Origin: Polyangiaceae bacterium
GTDB taxonomy: Bacteria > Myxococcota_A > Polyangia > Polyangiales > Polyangiaceae
Assembly: GCA_016933275.1 (NCBI GenBank)
Contig: JAFGBI010000147.1
Coordinates: forward strand, 1-54,689
Direction: 5' to 3'
DNA length: 54,689 nucleotides
The notes under the pieces are model-generated. The model was not told the DNA's origin. It did no database searches and saw only the letters and a program-made list of their open reading frames with translations. Position numbers and translations under genes: made by a program. This document shows, piece by piece, positions 37,053 to 45,897 of this stretch (its first letter is position 1; the number at the start of each line of letters is the position of its first letter).

Positions 37053-39851
37053 CTACCGGGGAATACCGCGGATGCGGCAGTCCGGGCTGCAGTTCAAGCT
37101 GCCGACGGGACCGTCATCACACTCCTCACCCTCGTCCGCCTGGATCAGACCATCACCGCAATAGGGCGCAAGGGTGCAATCCTCGCTGCAGCCCCCGTAC
37201 TCGCCCGTGTTGTTCTCGGTGCCGTAATCACACTCCTCGGGTCCGTTGCGGATCCCATCACCGCAATAGGGGGCGGGAACGCAATCCGGACCGCAACCCT
37301 GTCCATCAGCCGAGTAAAGGACGTTGTCCGTGCCGTCGTCGCATTCCTCTTCGGGGGACTGGACCGTCCCATCGCCGCAATAGGGGCCCCACTCGCAGTT
37401 GGTCTTGCAGCCGTCGTAGGTGGTATCGTCGTTCTCGTCTCCGTTGTCGCAGAGTTCGAAATCCGCCTGAACGGTGCCGTCGCCACAGTACGGCGGCAAG
37501 ACGCAGCCGGCCGCGCAGGAGGTACCCGAGAAGGTGTAGGGGTCATTGTTGGTCCCGTTGTCGCACTCTTCGGGTCCCACGGGGTCGTCATTGGGGCCCT
37601 GGCGGATCGCGTCCCCGCAGAACGTGCGGCCCGTACAGGTGATGTTGCAGTGATCGTACGTGCCCACGAGGGTGGGGTCGATCGGGCCGTCATCGCACAC
37701 CTCCCAGCCCGTGGTCAGACCGTCCTGACAGACCGGCGCACAGGAGGAGCGGGGCGCCAGGAACCCCGCTAAAGTCAGCCGGAAGTTCGAGGCGATGGGC
37801 TGCCGCTCCGCATGGAAGAGCACGATCTCGTAGACGCCGCCCTTGACGAGCCCAAACCGATCGTCGGAGTCGTCGTCGGCTTCCTCGCTGGAGAGCGCAC
37901 AGTCGGGCAAGGTGGTGCTCTCTCCTTCCAAGGTCGCGGCCGAGCAGTCGCTGTCGGTGCCGGCCGGCTCGCCATCGTCTCCGAGCACGACCCGCGCCGC
38001 CTCCACGTTGTGGATCCCGCCGATGTCCACGGCGAGGCGGCCGTTCACGTACACGAAGACGTCGTCATCCCCGCGGAAGGTCAGGGTCTCTCCCCCCTGG
38101 TACTGGAAGAAATAGCGGAGCTCGGTGGTGAAGTGGAAATTGTGGGTCTGCCCCGGGGTGAGACCGAACCCGCGATCGTCGAGCGGGAAGAACGAAGTGC
38201 TGTCAAAGACGTAGGTGTCCGATTCCGCGCCACCCTCCTGCGTGAGCGTGAGCACATCCGGAAAAGCCTGGATCTCGATGGGCGTGGGGTCCGGCGGCGG
38301 GGGATCCTCGGGGGCGGGGTTGGTGGGTTGCACGACGTATCCGAGGACCCCGGCCGTGTTCTCGCTGCGATACCAGAGGCCGAACGCCTCGGGGATGACG
38401 TAGAGCGTGTCGTGGAGGTCAGCGAGACTGTCCGCATCCACCCCGGCCGCGAGCTGCGGCTTCCCTTCCGCGTCGAGGCGACCACAGGTAGCTCCGTTCG
38501 TCGTGTTGCAGATCTCGCCGGGGATCCCCCGATCATCCCCTCCCCTGGGGACTCTCGCCGTCCACAGGTCCCTCATGTGCGGATGCCCACCGGCGTCCGA
38601 TTGCCGCATGAAATCGCGATACGTCACCTGGAAGGTCACGCTCTCGGGTAGCTCGAGGCGCGGATCGCATGCGTATCCGTCGTCCACCGTGCACACGCTG
38701 GAGCAGCCGTCCCCATCGGCCTGGTTGCCGTCGTCGCACCCCTCGTTGCTGGTCTGAAGACCGTCGCCGCAGGTCACGGCGACCAGCGGCTCGGGGCCAA
38801 CCGTCACGGTAGGCTCAAGCTGGCAGGTAGGGCCACAGCCATCGCCGGCCACCAGGTTGCCATCGTCGCAGCCCTCCCCGAATTCGAGACCACTGTTGCC
38901 GCATACCGCCGGGGCGCAGGGCTCGCCCGGCGTCTCGCAGCTATAGCCGGGCTCGTTGCGGCAAGCCGCGTTGCAGCCGTCGCCGTTGGTCTGGTTGGCG
39001 TCATCGCACTCTTCACCGCCAAGCCTCAGGCCATCACCACAGATCGAAAGGCAGGGCCGGTCCGGCTCGGGGCAGATCCATCCGTCTTCGACGACGCAGC
39101 TGCTGCTGCAACCGTCGCTGTCGTCGATGTCCCCGTCGTCGCATTCCTCGGTGGGAGACCGGAGCCCATCCCCGCAGACGATCGCAACGCAGGTCTCCCC
39201 AGCGACCGGACACCAGTAGCCGGCATCGAGCTGGCAGGGCGAAACGTCGGGATTCTCGGTGCCGGAGCAGCCATCCCCGGTCACGGCGTTGCCGTCGTCG
39301 CATTGCTCACCCCGCTCCCTTTGGGAGTTGCCGCACACCGGAGCCCGAACACAAGCCACGTCAGGCCGAGGGCAGAGCCAGCCCTCCTCCACGGAGTAGC
39401 AGTCCGCCGCGCACCCGTCGCCCCCGACGTCGTTGCCGTCGTCGCAGACTTCTCTACCCTCGAGCTTGCCGCTGCCGCACACCACCACGTCAACGCAGCG
39501 CTCGCCCGGACTACAGATATACTCTTCGCCCTGCTCGAGGCAATCCGCCGAACAGCCGTCGTCCGCCACGGTGTTGGCGTCGTCACAGAGCTCGCCCAGC
39601 TCGAGTTCGCCGTTGCCGCACACGGCATCGACCACGGTGCCACCGGTCCCCGGCGAGGTGCCACCGGTATCGAGGACCTCTCGCCCTCCCGTGGAGGGGC
39701 TGTCGCCTGACCCCGAGCCGCCGGTGCCAGGGCTCCCGCCTTCCTCCAACGGCTCGTCGTCCTCCCGGATCACCTCTGGGTACGATTCGCATGCCAAGGC
39801 CAGCATGAGGGCAGCGGGAATCAACGTGAGGATCGAACGACGACTGTGCAC
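37053..39851 (-). CDS. Large DUF4215-repeat/fibro-slime domain lipoprotein
   Basis: A 932-residue surface lipoprotein. The signal ends in MLALAC with a following Gly/Ser linker. At least eight Cys-rich units of the form CGDGxxxxxEECDDGNxxxGDGCSxxC (DUF4215-type, called Myxococcus cysteine repeat) fill residues about 75-380. In the middle lies a fibro-slime domain (VTFQVTYRDFMRQSDAGGHPHM; then LRYFFQYQGGETLTFRGDDDVFVYVNGRL, quoted in part, and HAERQPIASNFRLTLAGF), a PA14-like fold known from Fibrobacter and myxobacterial adhesins. Six more Cys-rich units close the protein (PYCGDGTVQ, PYCGDGIRNGPEECDYG and so on). The GTG at 39851 is chosen for the GGAG eight bases upstream and its position before the signal. 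Probable role: adhesion to surfaces or polysaccharides. Confidence 0.88.
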   Translation of the reverse strand: MHSRRSILTLIPAALMLALACESYPEVIREDDEPLEEGGSPGTGGSGSGDSPSTGGREVLDTGGTSPGTGGTVVDAVCGNGELELGELCDDANTVADDGCSADCLEQGEEYICSPGERCVDVVVCGSGKLEGREVCDDGNDVGGDGCAADCYSVEEGWLCPRPDVACVRAPVCGNSQRERGEQCDDGNAVTGDGCSGTENPDVSPCQLDAGYWCPVAGETCVAIVCGDGLRSPTEECDDGDIDDSDGCSSSCVVEDGWICPEPDRPCLSICGDGLRLGGEECDDANQTNGDGCNAACRNEPGYSCETPGEPCAPAVCGNSGLEFGEGCDDGNLVAGDGCGPTCQLEPTVTVGPEPLVAVTCGDGLQTSNEGCDDGNQADGDGCSSVCTVDDGYACDPRLELPESVTFQVTYRDFMRQSDAGGHPHMRDLWTARVPRGGDDRGIPGEICNTTNGATCGRLDAEGKPQLAAGVDADSLADLHDTLYVIPEAFGLWYRSENTAGVLGYVVQPTNPAPEDPPPPDPTPIEIQAFPDVLTLTQEGGAESDTYVFDSTSFFPLDDRGFGLTPGQTHNFHFTTELRYFFQYQGGETLTFRGDDDVFVYVNGRLAVDIGGIHNVEAARVVLGDDGEPAGTDSDCSAATLEGESTTLPDCALSSEEADDDSDDRFGLVKGGVYEIVLFHAERQPIASNFRLTLAGFLAPRSSCAPVCQDGLTTGWEVCDDGPIDPTLVGTYDHCNITCTGRTFCGDAIRQGPNDDPVGPEECDNGTNNDPYTFSGTSCAAGCVLPPYCGDGTVQADFELCDNGDENDDTTYDGCKTNCEWGPYCGDGTVQSPEEECDDGTDNVLYSADGQGCGPDCVPAPYCGDGIRNGPEECDYGTENNTGEYGGCSEDCTLAPYCGDGLIQADEGEECDDGPVGSLNCSPDCRIRGIPR

Positions 39852-40431
39852 GGGGCTCTCCTGGGGCTGGGTACGGCCGGCCCCGCTCGGTAAGGTACCG
39901 CTCGAGCCGTCGCCTGTCAGGGCGATTCGTCGGGTCGACCCGGCCTTCTGAGGCCTCGGGATCCCTTCGGGCAGTCGGGGTGAATTCTGGAGGGAATGGC
40001 TGGGTTGGTTGGTCATTGGCTACCCTGGCGGTGGGTTGGAGCGTGTCCGGTCACGTGGGTTTGGTGTATCGGTCGTGGCAGGTGGCGAAGGGCAGGCACC
40101 AGGGTCCAACGCCGCAACGAAGATCGCTCGGCCATCGGCCCCTCCGGACCAACGGGACCCGCTGGATATGGCCGATGCGTCCCCGTCCTCCGCCCGAACC
40201 TGCGGCCACCTGACGCGATCCGCACCCATCTCCAATCGGATGGGTGCTCTAGCTCAGCTCCCCGAGTCGATGCCGATTGCTCGCGCCATTCCGCTAGGTT
40301 GCCACGCCGAGTCCGGGCGAAGACCGGTTCGCCACGCCTCGGCCCGGACCCGCTTCGGCGAACCCGGTCACCGTGATACGCTGCCGGCGGAGGGTGGCCG
40401 CACGCTCGGCGCCCCCGCTGGCGTTGCATCC
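39852..40431. other. Divergent intergenic region with hairpin
   Basis: About 580 bases between the fibro-slime gene and the sensor phosphatase gene. Contains the hairpin at 40222-40247 and a candidate promoter TTCGGC, 17 bases, TACGCT ending about 40 bases before the ATG at 40432. Open frames here look non-coding. Confidence 0.4.
40222..40247. other. Perfect 9-bp hairpin upstream of the sensor phosphatase
   Basis: GCACCCATC (40222-40230), 8-base loop, GATGGGTGC (40239-40247). Could be a terminator or a regulatory site; there is no T-run. Confidence 0.5.
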
Positions 40432-42906
40432 ATGAACCGCAACCGCTATCGCATCGGGCTCCTGGTCGACAGTCTCAGCTCCGAGTACACGGCGTTGATC
40501 TGGAGAGCGGCGATGCGGGCCGCGACGGAACGGGGAGTGGAGACGATGACCTTCGTGGGGGAGCGTCTCGGCGCCCCGCGGCCCTCGGAGGCGACCCAGA
40601 ACCGCATCTACGAGCTCGTCAGTGCCGCGCGAGTGGACGGAGCGATCCTGGTTTCCTCGGTCCTCGCCCACAATTGCGGGGAGGCGGGGATCCGCTCGAT
40701 GTGCCAGCGCCTCGCCCCACTTCCCACATGCAGCGTCGGGATGGCGGTCGAGGGCGTCCCGAGCCTCATCGTCGACAACAGCGGCGGCATGGAGCTCGGA
40801 ACCGCTCACCTCCTCGACGTCCACCGGTGCCGACGGATCGCCTTCATCGCCGCGGAGCCCGGCGTTCATGAGTCGGAGCTCCGGCTCCAGGGGTTCCGGA
40901 GGGCCCACGCGGACCGCGGCCTGTCCGTCGACGAACGGCTGATCGACCACGGCGATTTCACGATGGTCGGGGGTACTGCCGCCATGCGCCGGCTCATGTC
41001 GCGCGGCATCGAGTTCGATGCGGTGCTCGCGGCCAACGACTACATGGCGCTCGCCGCCGTCGACGTCCTCCGTGCGCACGGAAGGAAGGTGCCAGGCGAC
41101 GTCCTGGTGAGCGGCTTCGACGACATCAGCGTCGCGCCCTGCGCCCGTCCTTCCCTGTCGACGCTCCGGCAACCCATCTGGTGGCTCGCCGGCGAGGCGG
41201 TAAGATCCATCCTGTCGCAGCTCGACGGCGAGGAGGTAGCGCCGCTCGCCAGCGGTGCGATCGAGCTCGTGCGGCGCGAATCCTGCGGCTGCGGTATGCA
41301 GGCAGCCGAGTCGGTAATGCCCGTGGGCCCCCGGCTCACGAACCTGCGCGAGGCGATCGTCGTGCGCCGCGCCGTCCTCGAGAAGAAGCTCGATGAATCT
41401 GTGTTCGTGCCCCAGCAGGCGCTAGGCAACTGGCCACGAGTCTTGCTGGACGCCCTCGAGGTGGAGCTCGGCGGCGAGGTGGGGCATTTCACGGCGACCT
41501 TCGAGCAGTACCTCGACCGAGCCCTGCGAGCGGGAGTCAGCCTCGACGAGTTCCAGCGCATGATCACGACCCTCCGGTCGGAACTCCGACGGGTCCCGAT
41601 CGCGAACGTCGAGGAGTACCTGCGCGTGGAGCGCATCTGGCACACGATGCGGATCATGGTGGGGGCCGCGTCCGTCCGCTCGGTAGGGAGGGACCGCCTG
41701 GAAGCGCAGCGAGCCACGGCCTCGCTCGGCCGGAGCGGCGAGCGCTTCGCGACCACCTTGAGCCTGCCGCTCCTCAAGGAGGCAATGCTGGAGGAGCTCC
41801 CTGGTCTGGAGATCGAACACGGTGCGGTGTCCCTGTTCGAGGGTGGCAGCGACGCGGACCTTGTCCCACTCCTGGTGATGCGCGAGGGCCGCGAGCTGTC
41901 GGCCGACCGCCAACCCTTCGCCCGAGACCTGCTTGCCCCGGACGCCGCGCTGACGTTCGATAACTGCTTCTACCATTCCGTCGTCCTCCCCCTGTCCTTC
42001 GAGACCGACTTCCTGGGGGTGGCGGTCCTCAGCTCCGGCGCAGTGCCGGGCGTCTACGAGTCGATCCGTCAGCAGATTGGGGCTGCCATCAAGGGAGCGT
42101 ACCTGCATCGTCAGGTGGTCGCCCAGGTGGCGGCGCGCGAGCGCCTGGAGCAGGGGCGAGTCAGCGAAGAAACCCGGATGGCCGCCGAGATCCAGACGAG
42201 CATGGCGCCCGCATCGCTCGCGGTGGCGGGGCTCGAGCTCGCCCACGTGATGATCCCCGCCGCGGAGGCAGGGGGCGACTACGCCGACGTGCTGCCCCAC
42301 CCGAACGGAGCCTGGTTCGCCATTGGTGACGTCTCTGGCCACGGACTCGGGGCGGGGCTCATCATGCTGATGCTGCAGAGCATGGTCTCGAGCCTGGTCC
42401 GCCACCATCGGCAGATCTCGCCGACGGAGGTGGTGCTCGCGGTCAACGAGGCGATCTACGAGAACGTGCGGCACCGACTGCGCCGGGACGATCACGCGAC
42501 GTTGACGGTCTTCCGCTACGAACGGACGGGCCAACTCTGGCTCGCCGGCTACCACGAGCCGCTCGTCGTCTTCCGCGCGGGGTCGGGGAAGTGCGAGATC
42601 GTCACGCCCCCGGGCTTCTGGGTGGGGGCGATCCCCGATGTGCGGGACATCACTGAGGACACCGAGATCCGCCTTCGCGACCGTGACCTCCTCGTGCTCT
42701 ACACGGACGGCGTCACCGAGGCGCGCAATCCCCACCACGAGCAGTTCGGCCTCGAACGGCTCGTGTCCATCGTCGAAGCGCGACATGAACTATCCGTGAC
42801 GTCGCTCCGGGACGAGATCGTGAACGCGGTCCGCACCTGGAGCAGCAGCCTCGACGACGACGTGACGCTGCTCATCGCCCGCTACCGAGCGGAGCCGGCG
42901 GAGTAG
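40432..42906 (+). CDS. LacI-type ligand-binding sensor fused to a SpoIIE/PP2C phosphatase
   Basis: An 824-residue cytoplasmic signalling protein. Residues about 1-285 are a LacI/periplasmic-binding-protein-like ligand domain without the DNA-binding HTH (YRIGLLVDSLSSEYTALIWR; AFIAAEPGVHESELRLQGF; VLVSGFDDISVAPCARPSLS; VRRESCGCG). Residues about 300-575 are helical with a GAF-like part. Residues about 580-824 are a SpoIIE phosphatase: EIQTSMAP, GGDYADV, IGDVSGHGLGAGLIMLM, LYTDGVTEA, DDDVTLLI; the metal-binding acids are present. Proteins of this kind usually dephosphorylate an anti-sigma-factor antagonist. The ligand domain suggests that a small molecule, perhaps a sugar, tunes the phosphatase. 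No partner antagonist or anti-sigma gene is next to it. The ATG at 40432 is chosen because the family likeness starts there. Confidence 0.9.
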   Translation: MNRNRYRIGLLVDSLSSEYTALIWRAAMRAATERGVETMTFVGERLGAPRPSEATQNRIYELVSAARVDGAILVSSVLAHNCGEAGIRSMCQRLAPLPTCSVGMAVEGVPSLIVDNSGGMELGTAHLLDVHRCRRIAFIAAEPGVHESELRLQGFRRAHADRGLSVDERLIDHGDFTMVGGTAAMRRLMSRGIEFDAVLAANDYMALAAVDVLRAHGRKVPGDVLVSGFDDISVAPCARPSLSTLRQPIWWLAGEAVRSILSQLDGEEVAPLASGAIELVRRESCGCGMQAAESVMPVGPRLTNLREAIVVRRAVLEKKLDESVFVPQQALGNWPRVLLDALEVELGGEVGHFTATFEQYLDRALRAGVSLDEFQRMITTLRSELRRVPIANVEEYLRVERIWHTMRIMVGAASVRSVGRDRLEAQRATASLGRSGERFATTLSLPLLKEAMLEELPGLEIEHGAVSLFEGGSDADLVPLLVMREGRELSADRQPFARDLLAPDAALTFDNCFYHSVVLPLSFETDFLGVAVLSSGAVPGVYESIRQQIGAAIKGAYLHRQVVAQVAARERLEQGRVSEETRMAAEIQTSMAPASLAVAGLELAHVMIPAAEAGGDYADVLPHPNGAWFAIGDVSGHGLGAGLIMLMLQSMVSSLVRHHRQISPTEVVLAVNEAIYENVRHRLRRDDHATLTVFRYERTGQLWLAGYHEPLVVFRAGSGKCEIVTPPGFWVGAIPDVRDITEDTEIRLRDRDLLVLYTDGVTEARNPHHEQFGLERLVSIVEARHELSVTSLRDEIVNAVRTWSSSLDDDVTLLIARYRAEPAE

Positions 42907-43042
42907 CGCGTCTTCGGGATCATCGGCGGGGGCGGCTCGCGCGCCTGCACCGACGGCGGGGACGGGTCGGTCACCTTCGTGGTGCCCGCTCGGCCGGGCA
43001 GGAGGGCCCGTTGCGGACCGTCGAAGCCGAGCCCACCGATTG

Positions 43043-43060
43043 GTCAAGTTGTCTTGACAA
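43043..43060 (+). promoter_or_regulatory. Palindromic operator overlapping the gntR-trpBA promoter
   Basis: TTGTCTTGACAA (43049-43060) is a perfect 12-bp palindrome, and GTCAAG/CTTGAC (43043-43048/43053-43058) a second, nested one. The core resembles HutC-subfamily GntR operators (TGTnTAnACA type). It contains a perfect -35 TTGACA (43054-43059). A weak -10 CAGGCT lies at 43077-43082 after 17 bases, putting the transcript start at about the GTG start codon 43090. Binding here would block transcription. Confidence 0.6.
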
Positions 43061-43089
43061 TTTCCCCAGGCGGGTCCAGGCTCCCCTCC

Positions 43090-43905
43090 GTGCTCGACCC
43101 GTCCTCCCCCGTCCCCCTCTACTGCCAGCTCTCGGATGAGCTCGAGCGGCGGATCCGCGGGGGGGAATACGCGGTAGGGAGCCGTATCCCGTCGGAGCAC
43201 GAACTCGCGGCGCAGTACCACCTCGGGCGGCCGACGGTGCGACAGGCAACCGAGGTGCTCGTACGGCGGGGGCTTCTCCTCCGGCAGCGAGGCGCGGGCA
43301 CCTACGTGACCGAGCCCAGGCCGGAGGTGGATCTGTTCACCCTGGCGGGAACGCTCGCCGCGTTCGAGCGCACGGGGTACCAACTTCGCACTCGGCTGCT
43401 CTGGCCGGTCAAGCTCCGGAGCCTGGCGTCGGATCCCGAGCACCCCTGGGCGCCACGCTCGGCCTATGGCTTCGTGCGCCTCGGTACCCTGGAGCAAACT
43501 CCGGTGCTGGTCGAGGAGCTCTTCCTCGATCCCGAGGTCTTTGCCGGACTCGATACGCTCTCGGTCGGACGGACGTCGCTGTCCCGCTTGGTGGCGGAGC
43601 ACTACGGGATCCGTCCGGTGTCTGGCCGCCAGACGGTCCGGGTCGCGCCGGCACCCGCGACGTACAGCGAGGCCCTCGGTGTTGACCGAACCAGGCCAGT
43701 CCTCTGCCTTCGCCGCTGGCTCGACTTCCCGGGGGCGCCAAACGCGCTCTTCGCGCGGATGTACTGCCGCACCGACGAGGTGGAACTGGTGCAGACGCTC
43801 CACCCCGACCAAGCTGCGGTGTCCGCTCGCCTCCGGGGAACGACCGGGGCGGGGCGCCCGGAGCGAACAAGAACCAAGCGGGCCAAACCAGAGAGGCTAC
43901 CGTGA
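43090..43905 (+). CDS. GntR-family (HutC-type) regulator of trpBA
   Basis: A 271-residue regulator. The N-terminal winged helix is typical of GntR proteins (PVPLYCQLSDELERRI, GSRIPSEHELAAQYHLGRPT, VRQATEVLVRRGLLLRQRGA, GTYVT). Residues about 95-245 fit a UTRA effector-binding domain (LRSLASDPEHPW, RPVSGRQTVRVAPA, LCLRRWLDFPGAPNALFARMY). The C-terminus is a short basic tail. The GTG at 43090 is chosen since upstream codons show no family likeness and contain the operator. The stop overlaps the trpB start (GTGA), so the regulator is the first gene of a three-gene unit and probably represses it. The effector is unknown; indole, tryptophan or a precursor is likely. Confidence 0.88.
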   Translation: MLDPSSPVPLYCQLSDELERRIRGGEYAVGSRIPSEHELAAQYHLGRPTVRQATEVLVRRGLLLRQRGAGTYVTEPRPEVDLFTLAGTLAAFERTGYQLRTRLLWPVKLRSLASDPEHPWAPRSAYGFVRLGTLEQTPVLVEELFLDPEVFAGLDTLSVGRTSLSRLVAEHYGIRPVSGRQTVRVAPAPATYSEALGVDRTRPVLCLRRWLDFPGAPNALFARMYCRTDEVELVQTLHPDQAAVSARLRGTTGAGRPERTRTKRAKPERLP

Positions 43906-45134
43906 AAGAACGTGGCTATTTCGGACCATTCGGCGGGGCCTACCTCCCCGAGATCCTCGTTGGCACCTTCGACGAGTTCGAGGCCGCGTTCGAGGCAGCG
44001 CGCGCGGATCCCAGCTTCTGGCGGGATTACGAGGCGCTGATGGGCAACTACTCCTGCCGCCCCACGCCCCTCACCTACGCCGAGAACCTCACCCACCACT
44101 TCGGCGGCGCGCGGATCTACGTCAAACGCGAGGACCTCAACCACACGGGCGCCCACAAGGCCAACAACGTCATGGGCCAGGGCCTGCTCGTGAGGCGCAT
44201 GGGCAAGCACCGGGTGATCGCCGAGACCGGGGCGGGCCAGCATGGCGTAGCGACGGCGACCATGGCGGCCAAGTTCGGCTTCGAGTGCACCATCTACATG
44301 GGTGCCGTCGATGTCGCTCGCCAGCGGCCGAACGTGTTCTGGATGGAACGGCTCGGCGCCCAAGTGGTGAGCGTCACCGATGGCTCGCAGACCCTGAAGG
44401 ACGCCATCAACGAGGCCTTCCGCGACTGGGTCACCAACATGGACACGACCCACTACGTCCTCGGGACCGCATGTGGCCCCCACCCTTTCCCAACGGTGGT
44501 GACCTACTTCCAGTCCATCGTGGGCCAAGAGGCGCGGCGCCAGGTCCTCGACCAGACCGGGCGCCTGCCGCGCAGGGTCTATGCGTGCGTCGGCGGCGGC
44601 TCGAACGCGATGGGGATCTTCAGCGGCTTCTTGGCCGACCAGGGCGTCGAACTCGTGGGCGTGGAAGCGGGTGGACACGGGCTCGAGACGCACCGGCATG
44701 CCGCCCGGTTGGCGTCATCCGACGCGAGTGTGGGTGTGGCCCAGGGGTATCGCACCTATTTCCTCCAAGATGACGACGGACAGATGCGGGAGACGCACAG
44801 CGTGGCGGCGGGCCTCGACTACGTGGGGGTCTCGCCGATCCTCGCCAATCTACGCGAAACCAGGCGGGTGCGTTTCGAGGCGGCCACCGACCGCGAGGTC
44901 GTGGATGCCCTTTCGCTCACCGTGCAGAAGGAAGGCCTCATCCCCGCCCTCGAGTCGTCGCATGCCTTCGTCCAGGCCTTCAAGGAGGTGGGCAAGCTCC
45001 CGCCCGAGGACGTCGTCGTCATCAACCAGTCCGGACGCGGCGACAAGGACATCTTCACCGTGGCCGACGCCTTCGAGGATCAGGCCTGGCAGGCGTTCAT
45101 CCAGCAGAAAGCGGAGGCCTACCGTGCTCACTGA
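43902..45134 (+). CDS. trpB: Tryptophan synthase beta subunit
   Basis: A 410-residue PLP enzyme that joins indole and serine to tryptophan. The PLP lysine is Lys86 in NHTGAHKANN; further family marks are FGPFGGAYLPE at the start, GAGQHGVATATMAAKFG, and the phosphate-binding CVGGGSNAMG. It belongs to the TrpB1 type that pairs with TrpA. The GTG start at 43902 overlaps the gntR stop and has GAGAGG about 6 bases upstream. It overlaps trpA by 11 bases. No other trp gene is in the window. Confidence 0.97.
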   Translation: MKERGYFGPFGGAYLPEILVGTFDEFEAAFEAARADPSFWRDYEALMGNYSCRPTPLTYAENLTHHFGGARIYVKREDLNHTGAHKANNVMGQGLLVRRMGKHRVIAETGAGQHGVATATMAAKFGFECTIYMGAVDVARQRPNVFWMERLGAQVVSVTDGSQTLKDAINEAFRDWVTNMDTTHYVLGTACGPHPFPTVVTYFQSIVGQEARRQVLDQTGRLPRRVYACVGGGSNAMGIFSGFLADQGVELVGVEAGGHGLETHRHAARLASSDASVGVAQGYRTYFLQDDDGQMRETHSVAAGLDYVGVSPILANLRETRRVRFEAATDREVVDALSLTVQKEGLIPALESSHAFVQAFKEVGKLPPEDVVVINQSGRGDKDIFTVADAFEDQAWQAFIQQKAEAYRAH

Positions 45135-45891
45135 CTATCTTCGCAACCAGCGGCAGGAGCGCGACATCCTGCTCATGACCCACATCGTGCTCGGCTACCC
45201 GAGCTTCGACGCGTCCCGACGGCTGGTAGAGGTGATGGTCGAGGCGGGCGTCGAGCTGATGGAACTCCAGCTCCCCTTCTCCGAGCCGATCGCGGACGGT
45301 CCGGTCATCCTTCGGGCGAACCAGCAATCGCTCGCGCATGGCTCGACCGTGGACCGATGCCTGGAGCTCGCCGCCGAGCTCTCACGCGACTATCCGATCC
45401 CGTTCCTCGTAATGAGCTACTACAATCTGCTCTTCCGGCGGGGCGTCGCCAGGTTCGTCGGGCGGATGGAGGCAGCGGGGCTCAAGGGCGCCATCGTGCC
45501 GGATCTTCCCCCAGAGGAGGGAGAGGAGTACCTCGTGAGCATGCGATCGGCCAAGCTCGATCCGATCTTCATCTTCTCCCCCAACACGAGCGCGGAGCGG
45601 ATGCGAATGCTCCACCAGCACGCGCGCGGTTTCGTCTACTGCGTGGCCCGCCGGGGAGTCACCGGGAGCCAGACGGACTTCACCGCGGAGCTCGATCGCT
45701 ACCTCGCGCGCTGCCGGGCTGCCACGGATCTGCCGCTCGCGCTCGGTTTCGGGGTGCAGAGCCGCGCCGACGTCGATGCCCTGCGCGGCAAGGTGGACAT
45801 CGCCGTGGTCGGCTCCGAAACCCTGCGCGTGCTCGACGCGCGAGGAGTGGAGGCGGTCGGCAGTTTCGTGGCGGGGCTCCGCGCGTCGTAG
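45124..45891 (+). CDS. trpA: Tryptophan synthase alpha subunit
   Basis: A 255-residue TIM barrel that releases indole from indole-3-glycerol phosphate for TrpB. Catalytic residues are present: Glu47 in VELMELQLPFSEP and Asp58 in IADGPVI. Phosphate-binding and later motifs: GAIVPDLPPEE, FIFSPNTSAERM, VTGSQTDF (usually VTG), GFGVQSRADV, VVGS. The ELQLPFSEP segment differs from the common ELGVPFSDP, so it is a divergent lineage. The GTG at 45124 lies inside trpB. The stop is 6 bases from the end of a convergent, decayed gene. Confidence 0.95.
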   Translation: MLTDYLRNQRQERDILLMTHIVLGYPSFDASRRLVEVMVEAGVELMELQLPFSEPIADGPVILRANQQSLAHGSTVDRCLELAAELSRDYPIPFLVMSYYNLLFRRGVARFVGRMEAAGLKGAIVPDLPPEEGEEYLVSMRSAKLDPIFIFSPNTSAERMRMLHQHARGFVYCVARRGVTGSQTDFTAELDRYLARCRAATDLPLALGFGVQSRADVDALRGKVDIAVVGSETLRVLDARGVEAVGSFVAGLRAS

Positions 45892-45897
45892 CCTGGC

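Noticed and set aside
40239..40265. GGTGCTCTAGCTCAG, similar to the start of a tRNA D-arm
   Set aside because: No GGTAGAGC follows and no cloverleaf can be drawn.
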